From NCBI GenBank assembly GCA_050743075.1, contig JBOGDS010000048.1, positions 1-26,834 on the forward strand: DNA of 26,834 nucleotides, in the 5' to 3' direction. Origin of the DNA: JBOGDS01 sp050743075 (lineage in GTDB: Bacteria > Actinomycetota > Actinomycetes > Jiangellales > Jiangellaceae). The position numbers and the translations under genes were made by a program. Below the pieces are notes generated by a model. That model did not search any database. It was not told where the DNA came from and worked only from the letters and a program-made list of their open reading frames with translations. Positions 16,205 through 25,274 of this stretch are shown here, in pieces; positions within the stretch are counted from its first letter, which is position 1, and each line of letters starts with the position of its first letter.

Positions 16205-18829
16205 TTGGCCCGTACGAACGACGACGCCACGCGCCGCCTGGTCATCGTCGAGTCGCCCGCCAAGGCGAAGACCCTCGCCGGCGTTCTCGGTCGTGGCTAC
16301 GTCGTGGAGTCGTCATTCGGGCACATCCGCGACCTGCCGTCGAAGAAGACCGAGATACCGCCCGCCCAACGCGAGCGATTCGGCGACCCGGTGGGTGTCG
16401 ACGTCGATGGCGGCTTCGAGCCGCTGTACGTCGTACCGGCCGGGCGCGCCAAGGAACAGGTCCGCAAGCTCAAGGCCGCGCTGAAGGGTGTCGACGAGCT
16501 CGTCCTCGCGACCGACGAGGACCGCGAAGGGGAGGCGATCGCCTGGCACCTGCGCGAGGAGCTGCGGCCCAAGGTGCCCGTCCGCCGGATGGTGTTCCAC
16601 GAGATCACGCCTGACGCCATCCTCGGTGCTGTCGAGAGCATGCGTGAGATCGACGAGGACCTCGTCGACGCCCAGGAGACGCGGCGCATCGTCGACCGCC
16701 TGTACGGCTACGAGGTCTCGCCGGTGCTGTGGCGCAAGGTCATGCAGGGCCTGTCCGCCGGGCGCGTCCAGAGCGTCGCTACCCGTCTGGTCGTCGAGCG
16801 CGAGCGCGACCGGATGGCCTTCCGGGCGGCGGGCTACTGGGACTTGATGGCGACGCTCGACACCGGCACGGCCGACGACCCGAGCGCGTTCGAGGCACGG
16901 TTGGTCTCCGTAGACGGCTCGCGGGTCGCCCAGGGGCGCGACTTCGACTCGGTGGGACAGCTGCGGGACCGCTCGTCAGCCGTCGTGCTCGACGAGAGCC
17001 GGGCCCTGGCGCTCGCGTCGGCGTTGGGCGACGTCTCCTACGAGGTGCGTTCGGTCGAGGCGAAGCCGTACACGCGCAAGCCGTACGCGCCGTTCCGGAC
17101 GACCACGATGCAGCAGGAGGCGTCGCGCAAGCTCGGGTTCGGAGCAGCCCGGACCATGCAAGTGGCCCAGCGGCTCTACGAGAGCGGCCTCATCACCTAT
17201 ATGAGGACCGACTCGATCACGCTGTCCGACTCCGCGATCGCCGCCGCACGTGCGCAGGTTGCCGAGCTGTACGGAGCCGACTACCTGCCCGCCGTGCCGC
17301 GTCGCTACACCAGCAAGGTCAAGAGCGCGCAGGAGGCGCACGAGGCGATCCGGCCCGCCGGTGAGGCGTTCCGCACGCCCGCCGAGACGGGCCTGTCCGG
17401 CGACGACTTCCGGCTCTACGAGCTGATCTGGATGCGCACCGTCGCCTCCCAGATGCGCGACGCCGTCGGGCAGACGCTCACCGTCCGGGTCGGCGCGACG
17501 GCGGCGTCGGGCGAGGCCGTCGAGTTCGGTGCGTCGGGCAAGACGATCACCTTCTTCGGCTTCATGAAGGCGTACGTCGAAGGCGCCGACGACCCGGAGG
17601 CCGAACTCGACGACCGCGAGCGCCGGCTGCCGGTACTGGCCGAGGGGCAGGCATTGACTGCGGCGGCCGTCGAGGCGGAAGGCCACTCCACCAAGCCGCC
17701 GGCCCGCTACACCGAGGCCACGCTGGTCAAGGAACTCGAGGACCGCGGGATCGGCCGTCCGGCGACGTATGCGTCGATCATCCGGACCATCCTCGACCGC
17801 GGCTATGTGTTCAAGAAGGGCACGGCGCTCGTGCCGTCCTGGCTGGCCTTCGCGGTGGTCCGGTTGCTGGAGGAGCACTTCGGCTGGCTGGTCGACTACG
17901 ACTTCACCGCCCGGATGAACGACCGCCTCGACGAGATCGCCAACGGCCGGGCGGAGCGGGCCGCCGAGTTGGAGCGGTTCTGGAGCGGTGGCGACGGGCT
18001 CGAGGGACTCAAGCACCTCGTCGACAATCTCGGCGACATCGACGCACGCAGCATCTCGTCGTTTCCCCTCGTCGACGGTGTCGTCGTGCGCGTGGGCCGC
18101 TACGGGCCGTACGTCGAGGACGGCGAGGGGTACCGGGGCAGCATCCCGGAGGACTTGCCGCCGGACGAGCTGACCGTCGAACGTGCCCGTGAGCTGCTTG
18201 TCGCGGGCAACGGCGACCGCGAGTTGGGTGTCAACCCCGCCACCGGCCGGACGGTCGTGGCCAAGGCGGGACGCTACGGGCCGTACGTCACGGAGGTCCT
18301 CCCGGACAACGCGCCCAAGGGCGCCAAGCCGACGACGTCGTCGCTGCTGAGGTCGATGTCGCCGGAGACGGTGACGATGGACGACGCCCTGCGGCTGCTC
18401 TCGCTCCCGCGAGTGGTAGGGGTCGACCCGGACGGGGCCGAGATCGTCGCGGCCAACGGTCGTTACGGGCCGTACGTGAAGAAGGGCTCGGACTTCCGGT
18501 CGCTGCCGGACGAGGAGTCGATCTTCACGGTGACCCTCGACGAGGCGGAGAAGTTGTTCGCTGGGCCCAAGGGTCGACGGGGTCGCGCCACCGCGACCCC
18601 GCCGATTCGGGAGCTCGGCACCGATCCGGCCAACGGGAGGCCCCTGGTCGTCAAGGACGGCCGGTACGGGCCCTACATCACCGACGGCGAGACGAACGTG
18701 ACCGTGCCACGCGGCACGCCGGTCGAGGGGCTGATCCTGGAGCGGGCTGCCGAGCTGATGGCGGACAAGCGGGCCAAGGGCCCGGCGCCTCGCAAGCGTG
18801 GAAGCGGCGCCCGCCCCCGCTCCTCCTGA
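16205..18829 (+). CDS. topA: DNA topoisomerase I
   Basis: 874-residue type IA topoisomerase that relaxes negative supercoils. The Toprim domain at the N-terminus has VIVESPAKAKT (13-23) and ATDEDREGEAIAWH (102-115). The catalytic Tyr is Y332 in TYMRTDS. The C-terminal part carries four GRYGPY repeats and a short basic tail (KRAKGPAPRKRGSGARPRSS) instead of zinc fingers, as in actinobacteria; the lysine-rich tail is shorter than in mycobacterial or streptomycete enzymes. Start TTG 16205 has aaggag 8 nt upstream. The gene is divergent from the ArsR operon. Confidence 0.97.
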   Translation: MARTNDDATRRLVIVESPAKAKTLAGVLGRGYVVESSFGHIRDLPSKKTEIPPAQRERFGDPVGVDVDGGFEPLYVVPAGRAKEQVRKLKAALKGVDELVLATDEDREGEAIAWHLREELRPKVPVRRMVFHEITPDAILGAVESMREIDEDLVDAQETRRIVDRLYGYEVSPVLWRKVMQGLSAGRVQSVATRLVVERERDRMAFRAAGYWDLMATLDTGTADDPSAFEARLVSVDGSRVAQGRDFDSVGQLRDRSSAVVLDESRALALASALGDVSYEVRSVEAKPYTRKPYAPFRTTTMQQEASRKLGFGAARTMQVAQRLYESGLITYMRTDSITLSDSAIAAARAQVAELYGADYLPAVPRRYTSKVKSAQEAHEAIRPAGEAFRTPAETGLSGDDFRLYELIWMRTVASQMRDAVGQTLTVRVGATAASGEAVEFGASGKTITFFGFMKAYVEGADDPEAELDDRERRLPVLAEGQALTAAAVEAEGHSTKPPARYTEATLVKELEDRGIGRPATYASIIRTILDRGYVFKKGTALVPSWLAFAVVRLLEEHFGWLVDYDFTARMNDRLDEIANGRAERAAELERFWSGGDGLEGLKHLVDNLGDIDARSISSFPLVDGVVVRVGRYGPYVEDGEGYRGSIPEDLPPDELTVERARELLVAGNGDRELGVNPATGRTVVAKAGRYGPYVTEVLPDNAPKGAKPTTSSLLRSMSPETVTMDDALRLLSLPRVVGVDPDGAEIVAANGRYGPYVKKGSDFRSLPDEESIFTVTLDEAEKLFAGPKGRRGRATATPPIRELGTDPANGRPLVVKDGRYGPYITDGETNVTVPRGTPVEGLILERAAELMADKRAKGPAPRKRGSGARPRSS

Positions 18830-18861
18830 CGTTCCCGTTGATCACGTTCACCACCCTGGCG

Positions 18862-18897
18862 GGTGCTTCACCAGGCACCGGAACCTCGTGAAGCACC
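18862..18897. terminator. hairpin after topA (bidirectional terminator?)
   Basis: Stem ggtgcttcac / gtgaagcacc (10 bp, perfect) with an inner agg/cct pair and a small loop. It lies between the convergent topA and DedA genes. The motif gtgaagca occurs again at 18908-18915. No T-run follows, as is usual for actinobacterial terminators. Confidence 0.5.
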
Positions 18898-18918
18898 TGT
18901 TCGCCTAGTGAAGCAGTG

Positions 18919-19568
18919 TCAGTTCGGCGTGCCGCTCGGACTCGGCAGTTCCCGGCGACGAACCGGCCCGCCCTCCCGCCTGCGCATGCGGCGCCGGACG
19001 ACCACGCGCTGCAGCGCCGCCAGCGCGGCGGCGACGACGAAGCCGACGATCACCGCGACGAGGATCTGTAGCCACATCGGCTCGTGCGTCGCGTGGCCGG
19101 CGAAGTAGCCCAGACCGACCATCCAGGCAGCCCAGGTCGACGCGCCGAGCAGGCTGATCCACAGGTAGCGGCGCGGCGGGATGCCCACGAGCCCCGCAGT
19201 CCCGGCCGCTGCCGTGCGGCCGAACGGTATGAAGCGGGCCATCGCGAGCGTGACGATGCTGACGCCGTCGATTGCCGCATACGCCCGCGCGGCGTTGCGC
19301 TGCATGCGGCGCCCGAGCCTCGAACGCTCCAGGAAGCCTGGCAGCTTGTGCTGGGCGAGTGCGTACACGAGGTGGTCGCCCCCCATCGCACCTGCGATCA
19401 CCGCGGCGCCGGCCCACCAGAGGTTCAGGTGACCGGATGCGCCAGGGCGCCGGCCGACACCACGATCGCGTCCGACGGCACCGCCGGGAAGGCTGCGTCC
19501 AGCGCGACCAGACCGACAATGGCCAGGTACGCCAGCATGGGCGTTGCGACGAGGGCGACGAGGTCCAT
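18919..19568 (-). pseudogene. DedA-family membrane protein, frameshifted
   Basis: Broken DedA/SNARE-associated family gene; the family moves undecaprenyl phosphate and similar lipid carriers across the membrane. From ATG 19568 the frame reads MDLVALVATPMLAYLAIVGL, then PAVPSDAIVVSAGALAHPVT, and stops at 19425. One base earlier the other frame continues as GHLNLWWAGAAVIAGAMGGD. The join AGALAHP-GHLNLW restores a normal DedA sequence if one G is added near 19433. The rest is intact: ARFIPFGRTAAAGTAG (the conserved arginine-containing re-entrant motif), several helices, and a basic tail. A single deleted base or an assembly error explains it. No ribosome site is clear. Confidence 0.75.
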
Positions 19569-19621
19569 GCCATCGAGCGTGCAGGCGCACCGGCCAGCTT
19601 TACAACGGCGTCGGCATGAAT

Positions 19622-19649
19622 CCAGGGTGCGACCAGGGTGAACCCCTGG
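19622..19649. repeat. short direct and inverted repeats upstream of tmk
   Basis: ccagggtg occurs at 19622-19629 and 19633-19640 (11-bp step, one helical turn). The second copy pairs with ccctgg (19644-19649) as a hairpin, ccaggg-tgaac-ccctgg. It lies just upstream of the tmk promoter and could bind a regulator. Confidence 0.3.
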
Positions 19650-19673
19650 GGGCCGCCCGCCCGCGGCTCTCAC

Positions 19674-19679
19674 TACGCT
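19674..19679 (+). promoter_or_regulatory. -10 element of tmk-holB (leaderless)
   Basis: TACGCT followed by 6 nt and GTG 19686. This decides the tmk start. Confidence 0.5.
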
Positions 19680-19685
19680 GGGCCG

Positions 19686-20312
19686 GTGACCGGGTCGCCT
19701 GGCGTGTTCATCGCCTTCGAGGGCGGCGACGGCGCCGGTAAGTCCAGCCGTGCCGGCGTCCTCGCCGAGCACCTGCGCGCCGTCGGTCGCGATGTCGTGC
19801 TCACCCACGAGCCTGGTGACACGCGGATCGGCCCGCAGGTCCGGCGGATCGTCCTGGGCGTGGCCACCGGGACCCTCGACGCGAGGTCCGAGGCGCTGCT
19901 CTACGCGGCGGACCGAGCCGAGCACGTCGCCGACGTCATCCGGCCCGCCCTCGAGCGCGGCGCCGTCGTCGTCACCGACCGCTACGTCGACTCGTCCGTC
20001 GCCTACCAGGGCGTGGCTCGCGGCCTGGGCGCCGAAACCGTTGCGGCGCTGTCGAGATTCGCCACCGGCGGTCTCGTGCCCGATCTGACGATCGTTCTCG
20101 ACGTCCCGGCTGAGGTGGGCAGGAGCCGGCTCGACGGCCCCGAGGACCGGCTCGAGCGCGAGCCGGACGAGTTCCACGAGCGGGTCCGGCAGGCCTTCCT
20201 CGATTGCGCGGCGGCGGCACCCGAACGCTATCTCGTCGTTGACGGCACGCTTCCCGCTGAGCTCGTCGACGCCGCTGTGCTTGACCGGGTCAAGAGGCTG
20301 GGGCTGCCGTGA
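19686..20312 (+). CDS. tmk: thymidylate kinase
   Basis: 208-residue cytosolic kinase converting dTMP to dTDP. The P-loop FEGGDGAGKSS lies at about 9-19. The family DR(Y/x) motif is TDRYVDSSVAYQG, and the lid region is RSRLDGPEDRLE. Length and order are typical. The Arg expected in THEPG-gt segments (E. coli THEPGGT type) is replaced by THEPGDTRIG, a normal actinobacterial variant. GTG 19686 was preferred over ATG 19638 because a -10 TACGCT lies 6 nt before it and homologues begin just ahead of the P-loop. The stop overlaps the holB start (GTGA). Confidence 0.94.
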   Translation: MTGSPGVFIAFEGGDGAGKSSRAGVLAEHLRAVGRDVVLTHEPGDTRIGPQVRRIVLGVATGTLDARSEALLYAADRAEHVADVIRPALERGAVVVTDRYVDSSVAYQGVARGLGAETVAALSRFATGGLVPDLTIVLDVPAEVGRSRLDGPEDRLEREPDEFHERVRQAFLDCAAAAPERYLVVDGTLPAELVDAAVLDRVKRLGLP

Positions 20313-21472
20313 CCGTCTGGGACACCGTCGTCGGCCAGACCGTCGTGCCGGAACTGCGCCGGACCGTCGCCGATGCCCAGGCGTTGCTCGATGGCGACGC
20401 CGAGGCCGGAGCGGCGATGACCCACGCGTGGCTCTTCACCGGTCCGCCGGGATCGGGCCGGTCGGTCGTCGCACGGGCGTTCGCGGCTGCCTTGGAGTGC
20501 CCGGACGGCGGCTGTGGTGAGTGCGCCGAGTGCCGCGACGTGCGCAACCGCACGCATCCCGACGTGGCCAACGTCGTCACCGACGGCTTGTCGATCAAGA
20601 TCAAGCAGATCCGCGAGCTCGTTCCGCGCGCCGCGCTGAAGCCCTCACGCGGCCGGTGGCAGATCGTGGTCGTGGAGGATGCCGACCGGCTCGGCGAGGA
20701 CGCGGCCGACGCCATCCTGCTCTCCGTGGAGGAGCCGCCCCCGCGCACGGTGTGGATGCTGTGCGCGCCGACGCCCGAGGACATCGTCGCCACCCTCCGC
20801 TCGCGCTGCCGGGTGGTCACCCTGCGCACTCCGCCGTACGACGACGTCGCGGACCACCTGGTCCGCACCACGGGGGCCGACCCGGAGCTGGCCGCCTTCG
20901 CAGCCCGCGCGGCGCAGGGTCACATCGGCCGGGCTCGCGCGCTCGCCACCGACGACGAGGCGCGCGACCGGCACCGCGACGTTCTGCGGCTTCCGTTCGC
21001 CCTGGCCGACCTCCGGACCTGCCTGGACGCGGCGGCCGCCCTCGTCGATGCCGCCAAGGCCGACGCGGAGCGGCACTGTGACGAGCTCGACACCCGCGAG
21101 GTCGACGAGCTCAAGCAGGCTCTCGGGTTTGGTGCTACCGGGCGCCGGCCGCGCACTGTCGACGCCGCGCTCAAGGAGCTCGACCGGGAGCAGAAGCTGC
21201 GGCGCACCCGCGTCCAGCGCGACTCCATCGACCGGGCGCTCGTCGACGTCCTGGCGCTCTACCGCGACGTCCTGGTCCTGCAGTTGGGCGCGGGAGCCGA
21301 GCTGGTCAACGAGCAGACGCGGTCGTCGGTCGACCGGCTGGCCCGGGTGTCGACCCCGGAGTCGACGCTCAAGCGCATGGAGGCCGTCGTCGCCGCCCGC
21401 GAGGCCCTGGAGGCCAACGCGGCACCCCTGCTCGCACTCGAGGCGATGGCGCTCACTCTTCGCGAGGGCTGA
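20309..21472 (+). CDS. holB: DNA polymerase III delta' subunit
   Basis: 387-residue clamp-loader subunit. The P-loop region reads GPPGSGRS with Arg in place of the Lys, which fits a non-ATPase delta' role. A four-Cys zinc module follows (CPDGGCGECAEC). Switch-region motifs are VVEDADRL, LSVEEPPP and the LRSRC arginine-finger signature (SRC). The C-terminal helical collar domain spans about 215-387. It would work with DnaX and delta to load the sliding clamp. GTG 20309 overlaps the tmk stop by 4 bp. The product is longer than E. coli delta', as usual in actinobacteria. Confidence 0.92.
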   Translation: MTVWDTVVGQTVVPELRRTVADAQALLDGDAEAGAAMTHAWLFTGPPGSGRSVVARAFAAALECPDGGCGECAECRDVRNRTHPDVANVVTDGLSIKIKQIRELVPRAALKPSRGRWQIVVVEDADRLGEDAADAILLSVEEPPPRTVWMLCAPTPEDIVATLRSRCRVVTLRTPPYDDVADHLVRTTGADPELAAFAARAAQGHIGRARALATDDEARDRHRDVLRLPFALADLRTCLDAAAALVDAAKADAERHCDELDTREVDELKQALGFGATGRRPRTVDAALKELDREQKLRRTRVQRDSIDRALVDVLALYRDVLVLQLGAGAELVNEQTRSSVDRLARVSTPESTLKRMEAVVAAREALEANAAPLLALEAMALTLREG

Positions 21473-21473
21473 C

Positions 21474-21520
21474 CCCCCGGGTCATGCGAGCTGTCGCACC
21501 CCCTGGCAGCCGCCCGGGGG
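21474..21520. terminator. GC-rich inverted repeat after holB
   Basis: cccccggg (21474-21481) pairs with cccggggg (21513-21520) around a 31-nt loop, between holB and the PSP1 gene. The downstream arm lies just before the PSP1 -10, so it may be a terminator or a regulatory site. No T-run. Confidence 0.25.
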
Positions 21521-21523
21521 TCG

Positions 21524-21529
21524 TAGTGT
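21524..21529 (+). promoter_or_regulatory. -10 element of PSP1 gene (leaderless)
   Basis: TAGTGT followed by 6 nt and GTG 21536. Confidence 0.5.
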
Positions 21530-21535
21530 GGCGAC

Positions 21536-22408
21536 GTGGGCATGGTCATGGCCGTCGCGTTCACCCGGTTCGGGCGGCTGTACTACCTCGACCCGGGTGA
21601 GTTCACGCCTCGGGTCGGCGACAAGGTGCTCGTGCCGACCGACGACGGTCCCGAGGTCGCCGAGTGCGTCTGGGCGCCGCAATGGGTGAGCGAAGACATC
21701 GGCGGCCTGCCTGTGTGCGCGGGCGCGGCCGACGAGTCCCACCTGGCGCGCGACGAGGCCAACCGCCGTCGCCGCGCGGAGGCGAAGGTCGTTGCGCGCC
21801 GGCTCGTCCGTCAGAACAAGCTGCCGATGAAGGTTGTCGCGGTCGACTACGTCGATACCCGCGACGACGTCGACCAACTCATCACCATCTACTTCAGCGC
21901 TCCTCATCGCGTCGACTTCCGCGACCTGGTCCGCGATCTCGCCCGGACGTTGCGTGCCCGCATCGACCTGCGCCAGCTCGGCGCGCGCGACGGGGCGCGG
22001 GTGCAAGGTGGCATCGGCCCGTGCGGGCGCGACACGTGCTGCTCGACGTTCCTGACCGACTTCGAGCCGGTCAGCGTCCGGATGGCCAAGGACCAGGACC
22101 TCCCGCTGAACCCGATGAAGATCTCCGGTGCGTGCGGCCGGCTGATGTGCTGCCTGAAGTATGAGCACCCGCTCTACCAGGACTTCAAGGTCAGCGTGCC
22201 GGCCCTGGGTTGTGGCGTGAGCACCGACGACGGGGTGGAGGGCACCGTCGTCGGATACAACGTCCCGGCGCAGACCGTATACGTGCGCGACCGCGAGACA
22301 GGAAGGAAGGTCGCCTGTCCGAAGGCAAGCGTCTGCGGGTCCCGGCAGGCCTATGAAGGCGCCGTCGCCGGGGGAATGCGTTCAAGCCCCGACGGGGAGG
22401 GTGTGTGA
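21536..22408 (+). CDS. PSP1/RicT-like protein
   Basis: 290-residue protein of the PSP1 C-terminal family (YaaT/RicT). In Bacillus RicT joins RicA and RicF in an Fe-S complex that promotes RNase Y-dependent mRNA processing and phosphorelay; an actinobacterial role is not established. Conserved cysteine motifs are GPCGRDTCCSTFL and GACGRLMCCLKYE, which are probable Fe-S ligands. The N-terminal beta-domain carries GDKVLVPTDDGPEVAECVWA. The last 30 residues are variable. GTG 21536 lies 6 nt after -10 TAGTGT. The stop overlaps the next gene's GTG (GTGA), so the lipoprotein hydrolase is co-translated. Confidence 0.88.
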   Translation: MGMVMAVAFTRFGRLYYLDPGEFTPRVGDKVLVPTDDGPEVAECVWAPQWVSEDIGGLPVCAGAADESHLARDEANRRRRAEAKVVARRLVRQNKLPMKVVAVDYVDTRDDVDQLITIYFSAPHRVDFRDLVRDLARTLRARIDLRQLGARDGARVQGGIGPCGRDTCCSTFLTDFEPVSVRMAKDQDLPLNPMKISGACGRLMCCLKYEHPLYQDFKVSVPALGCGVSTDDGVEGTVVGYNVPAQTVYVRDRETGRKVACPKASVCGSRQAYEGAVAGGMRSSPDGEGV

Positions 22409-23934
22409 TCCGTCGCGCGCCGCTCGTGCTGCTGGCCGTCGCGACGCTCGCGGCGGCTTGCACCTCCGACGAACCGGAGGCCGGCGAAGGGCCGACGTCG
22501 GCGCCTGCCGCGTCCGCGACGGCCGGGGTCGACCAGGCACTGGTCCCCTTCTACGGTCAGCGGGTGGGGTGGGAGACATGCGAGCAGGACTACGAGTGCG
22601 CCACGATCGAGGTGCCACTCGACTACGACGCGCCTTCCGGCGAGACGATCGAGCTGGCCCTGCTGCGTGCGCCGGCGAGCGGGGACGACCGGATCGGCTC
22701 GCTGTTCGTCAACCCGGGCGGTCCGGGTGGCTCGGGCATCGACTACGCGCAGTCGGACGTCGTCAGCGGCGACGTACGCGAACGGTTCGACATCGTCGGC
22801 TTCGATCCCCGCGGGGTCGGTGAGTCGACGCCGATCGACTGCCTCGACGACGGGGCCCTCGACGAGTTCGTGGCGGTCGACGGATCGCCCGACGACGACG
22901 CGGAGGTCGTCGAGCTGCAGGAACAGGCGGCCGCGCTGGCAGAAGGATGCACGACCAACTCCGGCGACCTCCTGCCGCACATCGGTACCGCTGATGTCGC
23001 CCGCGATCTCGACGTCATGCGTGCGGTGCTCGGCGACGACGAGCTCTATTACCTCGGCAAGTCGTACGGCACCTACATCGGCGCGCTCTACGCCGAACAG
23101 TTCCCGGACCGGGTCGGGCGGCTGGTGCTCGACGGGGCGATCGACCCGACGTTGCCCGGCGACGAGGTGGCCCTGGGTCAGGCGGAGGGCTTCGAACGCA
23201 CGCTGAGCGCCTACCTCGCGTTCTGCCTCGAGAGCGACGACGGGTGCCCGCTCGGCGAGTCCGAACGCGAGGCGCGGGCGACGTTGGAGAACTTGCTCGA
23301 CGTCATTGACGCAGGTCCGTTGGCGACCGACGACGAGTCGCGGCCGCTCACCCAGGCGCTCGCGATTCTCGGGATCGTCCTACCCCTCTACCTGACGCCG
23401 GATCAGGGCTATCCGGTGTTGAGCCTGTCGCTGGAACAGGCGCTCGCGGGCGACGGGACGGCGCTGCTCACGTTGGCCGACATCTATCTGTTCCGTAATG
23501 CGGACGGCAGCTACGACGGCAACCAGAACGAGGCGATCTACGCGGTCAACTGCGTCGACAAGCCCGACGTCGCGTCCGTGGCAGAGGTCGAAGCGGGCCT
23601 TCCGGTGTTCCAGGAGACTTCGCCGATCTTCGGATCGTTCCTGGGATGGGGCGGGTTGGCCTGTGCTGACTGGCCGGCGCCCGCCACGGCCGAGCTCGTG
23701 GCTGTCACCGCAGCCGGAGCCGAACCGATCCTGGTGGTGGGGACGACGGGCGACCCGGCGACGCCCTACGAGTGGGCGGAGTCGCTGGCGTCGCAGCTCG
23801 AGTCCGGTGTGCTGCTGACGTTCGAGGGAACGGGACACACCGCCTACCTGAGCGGCAGCGACTGCATTGACGAGGCCGTCGATGCGTACCTGCTGGAGGG
23901 TGAGGCGCCCGAGGAAGGCACCCGCTGCTCCTAG
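22405..23934 (+). CDS. alpha/beta-hydrolase peptidase lipoprotein
   Basis: 509-residue exported serine peptidase of the S33 tripeptidyl-aminopeptidase type (as in Streptomyces SlpD/SlpE, which lie at the same place). The lipobox is LAAAC with Cys19, after MIRRAPLVLLAVATLAAAC. Catalytic features: the oxyanion strand NPGGPGGSG, nucleophile Ser in GKSYGT, Asp in GTTGDPATPY and His in GTGHTAYL. The C-terminal TAP-like domain contains several Cys (ADW, SGSDCIDE), probably in disulphides. GTG 22405 overlaps the PSP1 stop, with ggggagg upstream. It likely trims N-terminal peptides outside the membrane. Confidence 0.92.
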   Translation: MIRRAPLVLLAVATLAAACTSDEPEAGEGPTSAPAASATAGVDQALVPFYGQRVGWETCEQDYECATIEVPLDYDAPSGETIELALLRAPASGDDRIGSLFVNPGGPGGSGIDYAQSDVVSGDVRERFDIVGFDPRGVGESTPIDCLDDGALDEFVAVDGSPDDDAEVVELQEQAAALAEGCTTNSGDLLPHIGTADVARDLDVMRAVLGDDELYYLGKSYGTYIGALYAEQFPDRVGRLVLDGAIDPTLPGDEVALGQAEGFERTLSAYLAFCLESDDGCPLGESEREARATLENLLDVIDAGPLATDDESRPLTQALAILGIVLPLYLTPDQGYPVLSLSLEQALAGDGTALLTLADIYLFRNADGSYDGNQNEAIYAVNCVDKPDVASVAEVEAGLPVFQETSPIFGSFLGWGGLACADWPAPATAELVAVTAAGAEPILVVGTTGDPATPYEWAESLASQLESGVLLTFEGTGHTAYLSGSDCIDEAVDAYLLEGEAPEEGTRCS

Positions 23935-23992
23935 CGGCTGACCCGCCGGCGACGGCACCGCCGGTCGATCATGGGAGATCGGGGCTGAGGGG

Positions 23993-23998
23993 TACCGT
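23993..23998 (+). promoter_or_regulatory. -10 element of L,D-transpeptidase gene
   Basis: TACCGT ends 5 nt before GTG 24004 and 8 nt before the in-frame ATG 24007. It supports a leaderless start at either codon. Confidence 0.45.
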
Positions 23999-24003
23999 CG
24001 GGC

Positions 24004-25215
24004 GTGATGAGAGTTCGGGACCGCGTCGCGCTGGCCGTTGCCGCGCTGACTCTGCTGGCGGCCTGCGGGTCGGGCGGTGGTGGTGCCGCGGCCCCTGAGC
24101 CGGCTGCCACGGCCGAACCGCAGTTGGCGGTCCCCACCGGCGAGGTTGCCTTCGACGAGCCGGTCACGCTGGAGGTCCAGCACGGGACGATCGAGTCCGC
24201 GACATTGTCACCCGACGGTGGCGGCACGCCCCTCGCGGGTGGCGTCGGAGCCGACGGCGCAAGCTGGGTGAGCACCGGCTTGCCCCTGCCGGGTGCGACG
24301 TACCAGGTGCAGGCCGAGGTGGCCGACGAGGTGGGCGCTCCGCGCACGCTGACCGGTGCGTTCACGGTGGCCGCGGTGCCCGACGAACGGCGGCTCACGC
24401 TGACGCTGCAGCCCGGTGACGGCGACGTCGTCGGCGTGGGCGCGCCCATCGTCGTGCGCTTCGACCAGGAGGTCACCGAGCAGGCAATCGTCGAGCGGGC
24501 GTTGCGCGTCGCGTCGTCGCCGCAGGTCGTCGGCAGCTGGCACTGGATCAGCTCGACGGAGGCACACTTCCGGCCGCAGGAGTACTGGCCGGCCGGCACC
24601 CAGGTCGGCGTGAACCTCGATCTCAACGGCGTGCAGGCCGGTGCCGACGTGTGGGGCGGCCGTGCGTACACCTACGCGTTCACCATCGGTGAGGCCCAGG
24701 TCGCGACCGTCGACGCTGAAGCTCACACGATGAGGGTGACGGTCGACGGCGCATCCGTCGGGACCTGGGACGCCAGTCTCGGCCGGCCGGAGTTCGCGAC
24801 CCGCAACGGCACCTACATCGTGCTGGAGAAGGACGACAAGCACCAGATGACGTCGTGCAGCGCCGAGATCACCTGCGACGAGAGCGATCCCGAGTACTAC
24901 GACCTCGAGGTCGACTGGAACGTCCGGCTGACCTGGAGCGGCGCGTTCGTACACTCCGCTCCCTGGTCGGAGAGGGCCCAAGGCTCGGAGAACGTCTCAC
25001 ACGGCTGCGTGAACCTGAGCGAGCAGAACGCGCGGTCCTACTACGACACGGCGCGCTACGGCGACGTCGTCACCGTGCAGAACTCGACTCGCGGCCCTGG
25101 CGACCTCGTCCAGCGCGGCGACCCGGGCATGGTCGACTGGAACATGCCCTGGTCGGAGTACGTCGCCGGGTCCGCTCTCGGCCAGCAGGTGACGACGGGC
25201 GCGCTCAGCGGCTGA
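24004..25215 (+). CDS. L,D-transpeptidase lipoprotein
   Basis: 403-residue secreted cell-wall enzyme of the YkuD family, forming 3-3 peptidoglycan cross-links. The lipobox is LTLLAAC with Cys21. Two immunoglobulin-like domains (about 40-125 and 130-235) precede the catalytic domain (about 238-360). The active site is SHGCVNLSEQNARSYYD, with His333 and nucleophile Cys335; HSAPWSE upstream supplies the other conserved His. This is the layout of mycobacterial Ldt enzymes. The C-terminal tail, about 45 residues, includes WNMPWSEY. Start GTG 24004 was chosen from the -10 position. Monocistronic, with tRNA-Thr after it. Confidence 0.93.
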   Translation: MMRVRDRVALAVAALTLLAACGSGGGGAAAPEPAATAEPQLAVPTGEVAFDEPVTLEVQHGTIESATLSPDGGGTPLAGGVGADGASWVSTGLPLPGATYQVQAEVADEVGAPRTLTGAFTVAAVPDERRLTLTLQPGDGDVVGVGAPIVVRFDQEVTEQAIVERALRVASSPQVVGSWHWISSTEAHFRPQEYWPAGTQVGVNLDLNGVQAGADVWGGRAYTYAFTIGEAQVATVDAEAHTMRVTVDGASVGTWDASLGRPEFATRNGTYIVLEKDDKHQMTSCSAEITCDESDPEYYDLEVDWNVRLTWSGAFVHSAPWSERAQGSENVSHGCVNLSEQNARSYYDTARYGDVVTVQNSTRGPGDLVQRGDPGMVDWNMPWSEYVAGSALGQQVTTGALSG

Positions 25216-25240
25216 TTCGGACCGGGCCGCGGGCTCCGCC

Positions 25241-25246
25241 TATAAT
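25241..25246 (+). promoter_or_regulatory. -10 element of tRNA-Thr gene
   Basis: Consensus TATAAT, 28 bp before the tRNA 5' end. The -35 is weak. Confidence 0.6.
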
Positions 25247-25274
25247 CGTGCGGCGTGCCGGTCGACCGGCAGCT

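Noticed and set aside
19638..19685. ATG 19638 as tmk start
   Set aside because: It would lie upstream of the -10 TACGCT, and the added residues MNPWGPPARGSHYAGP are not like other thymidylate kinases.
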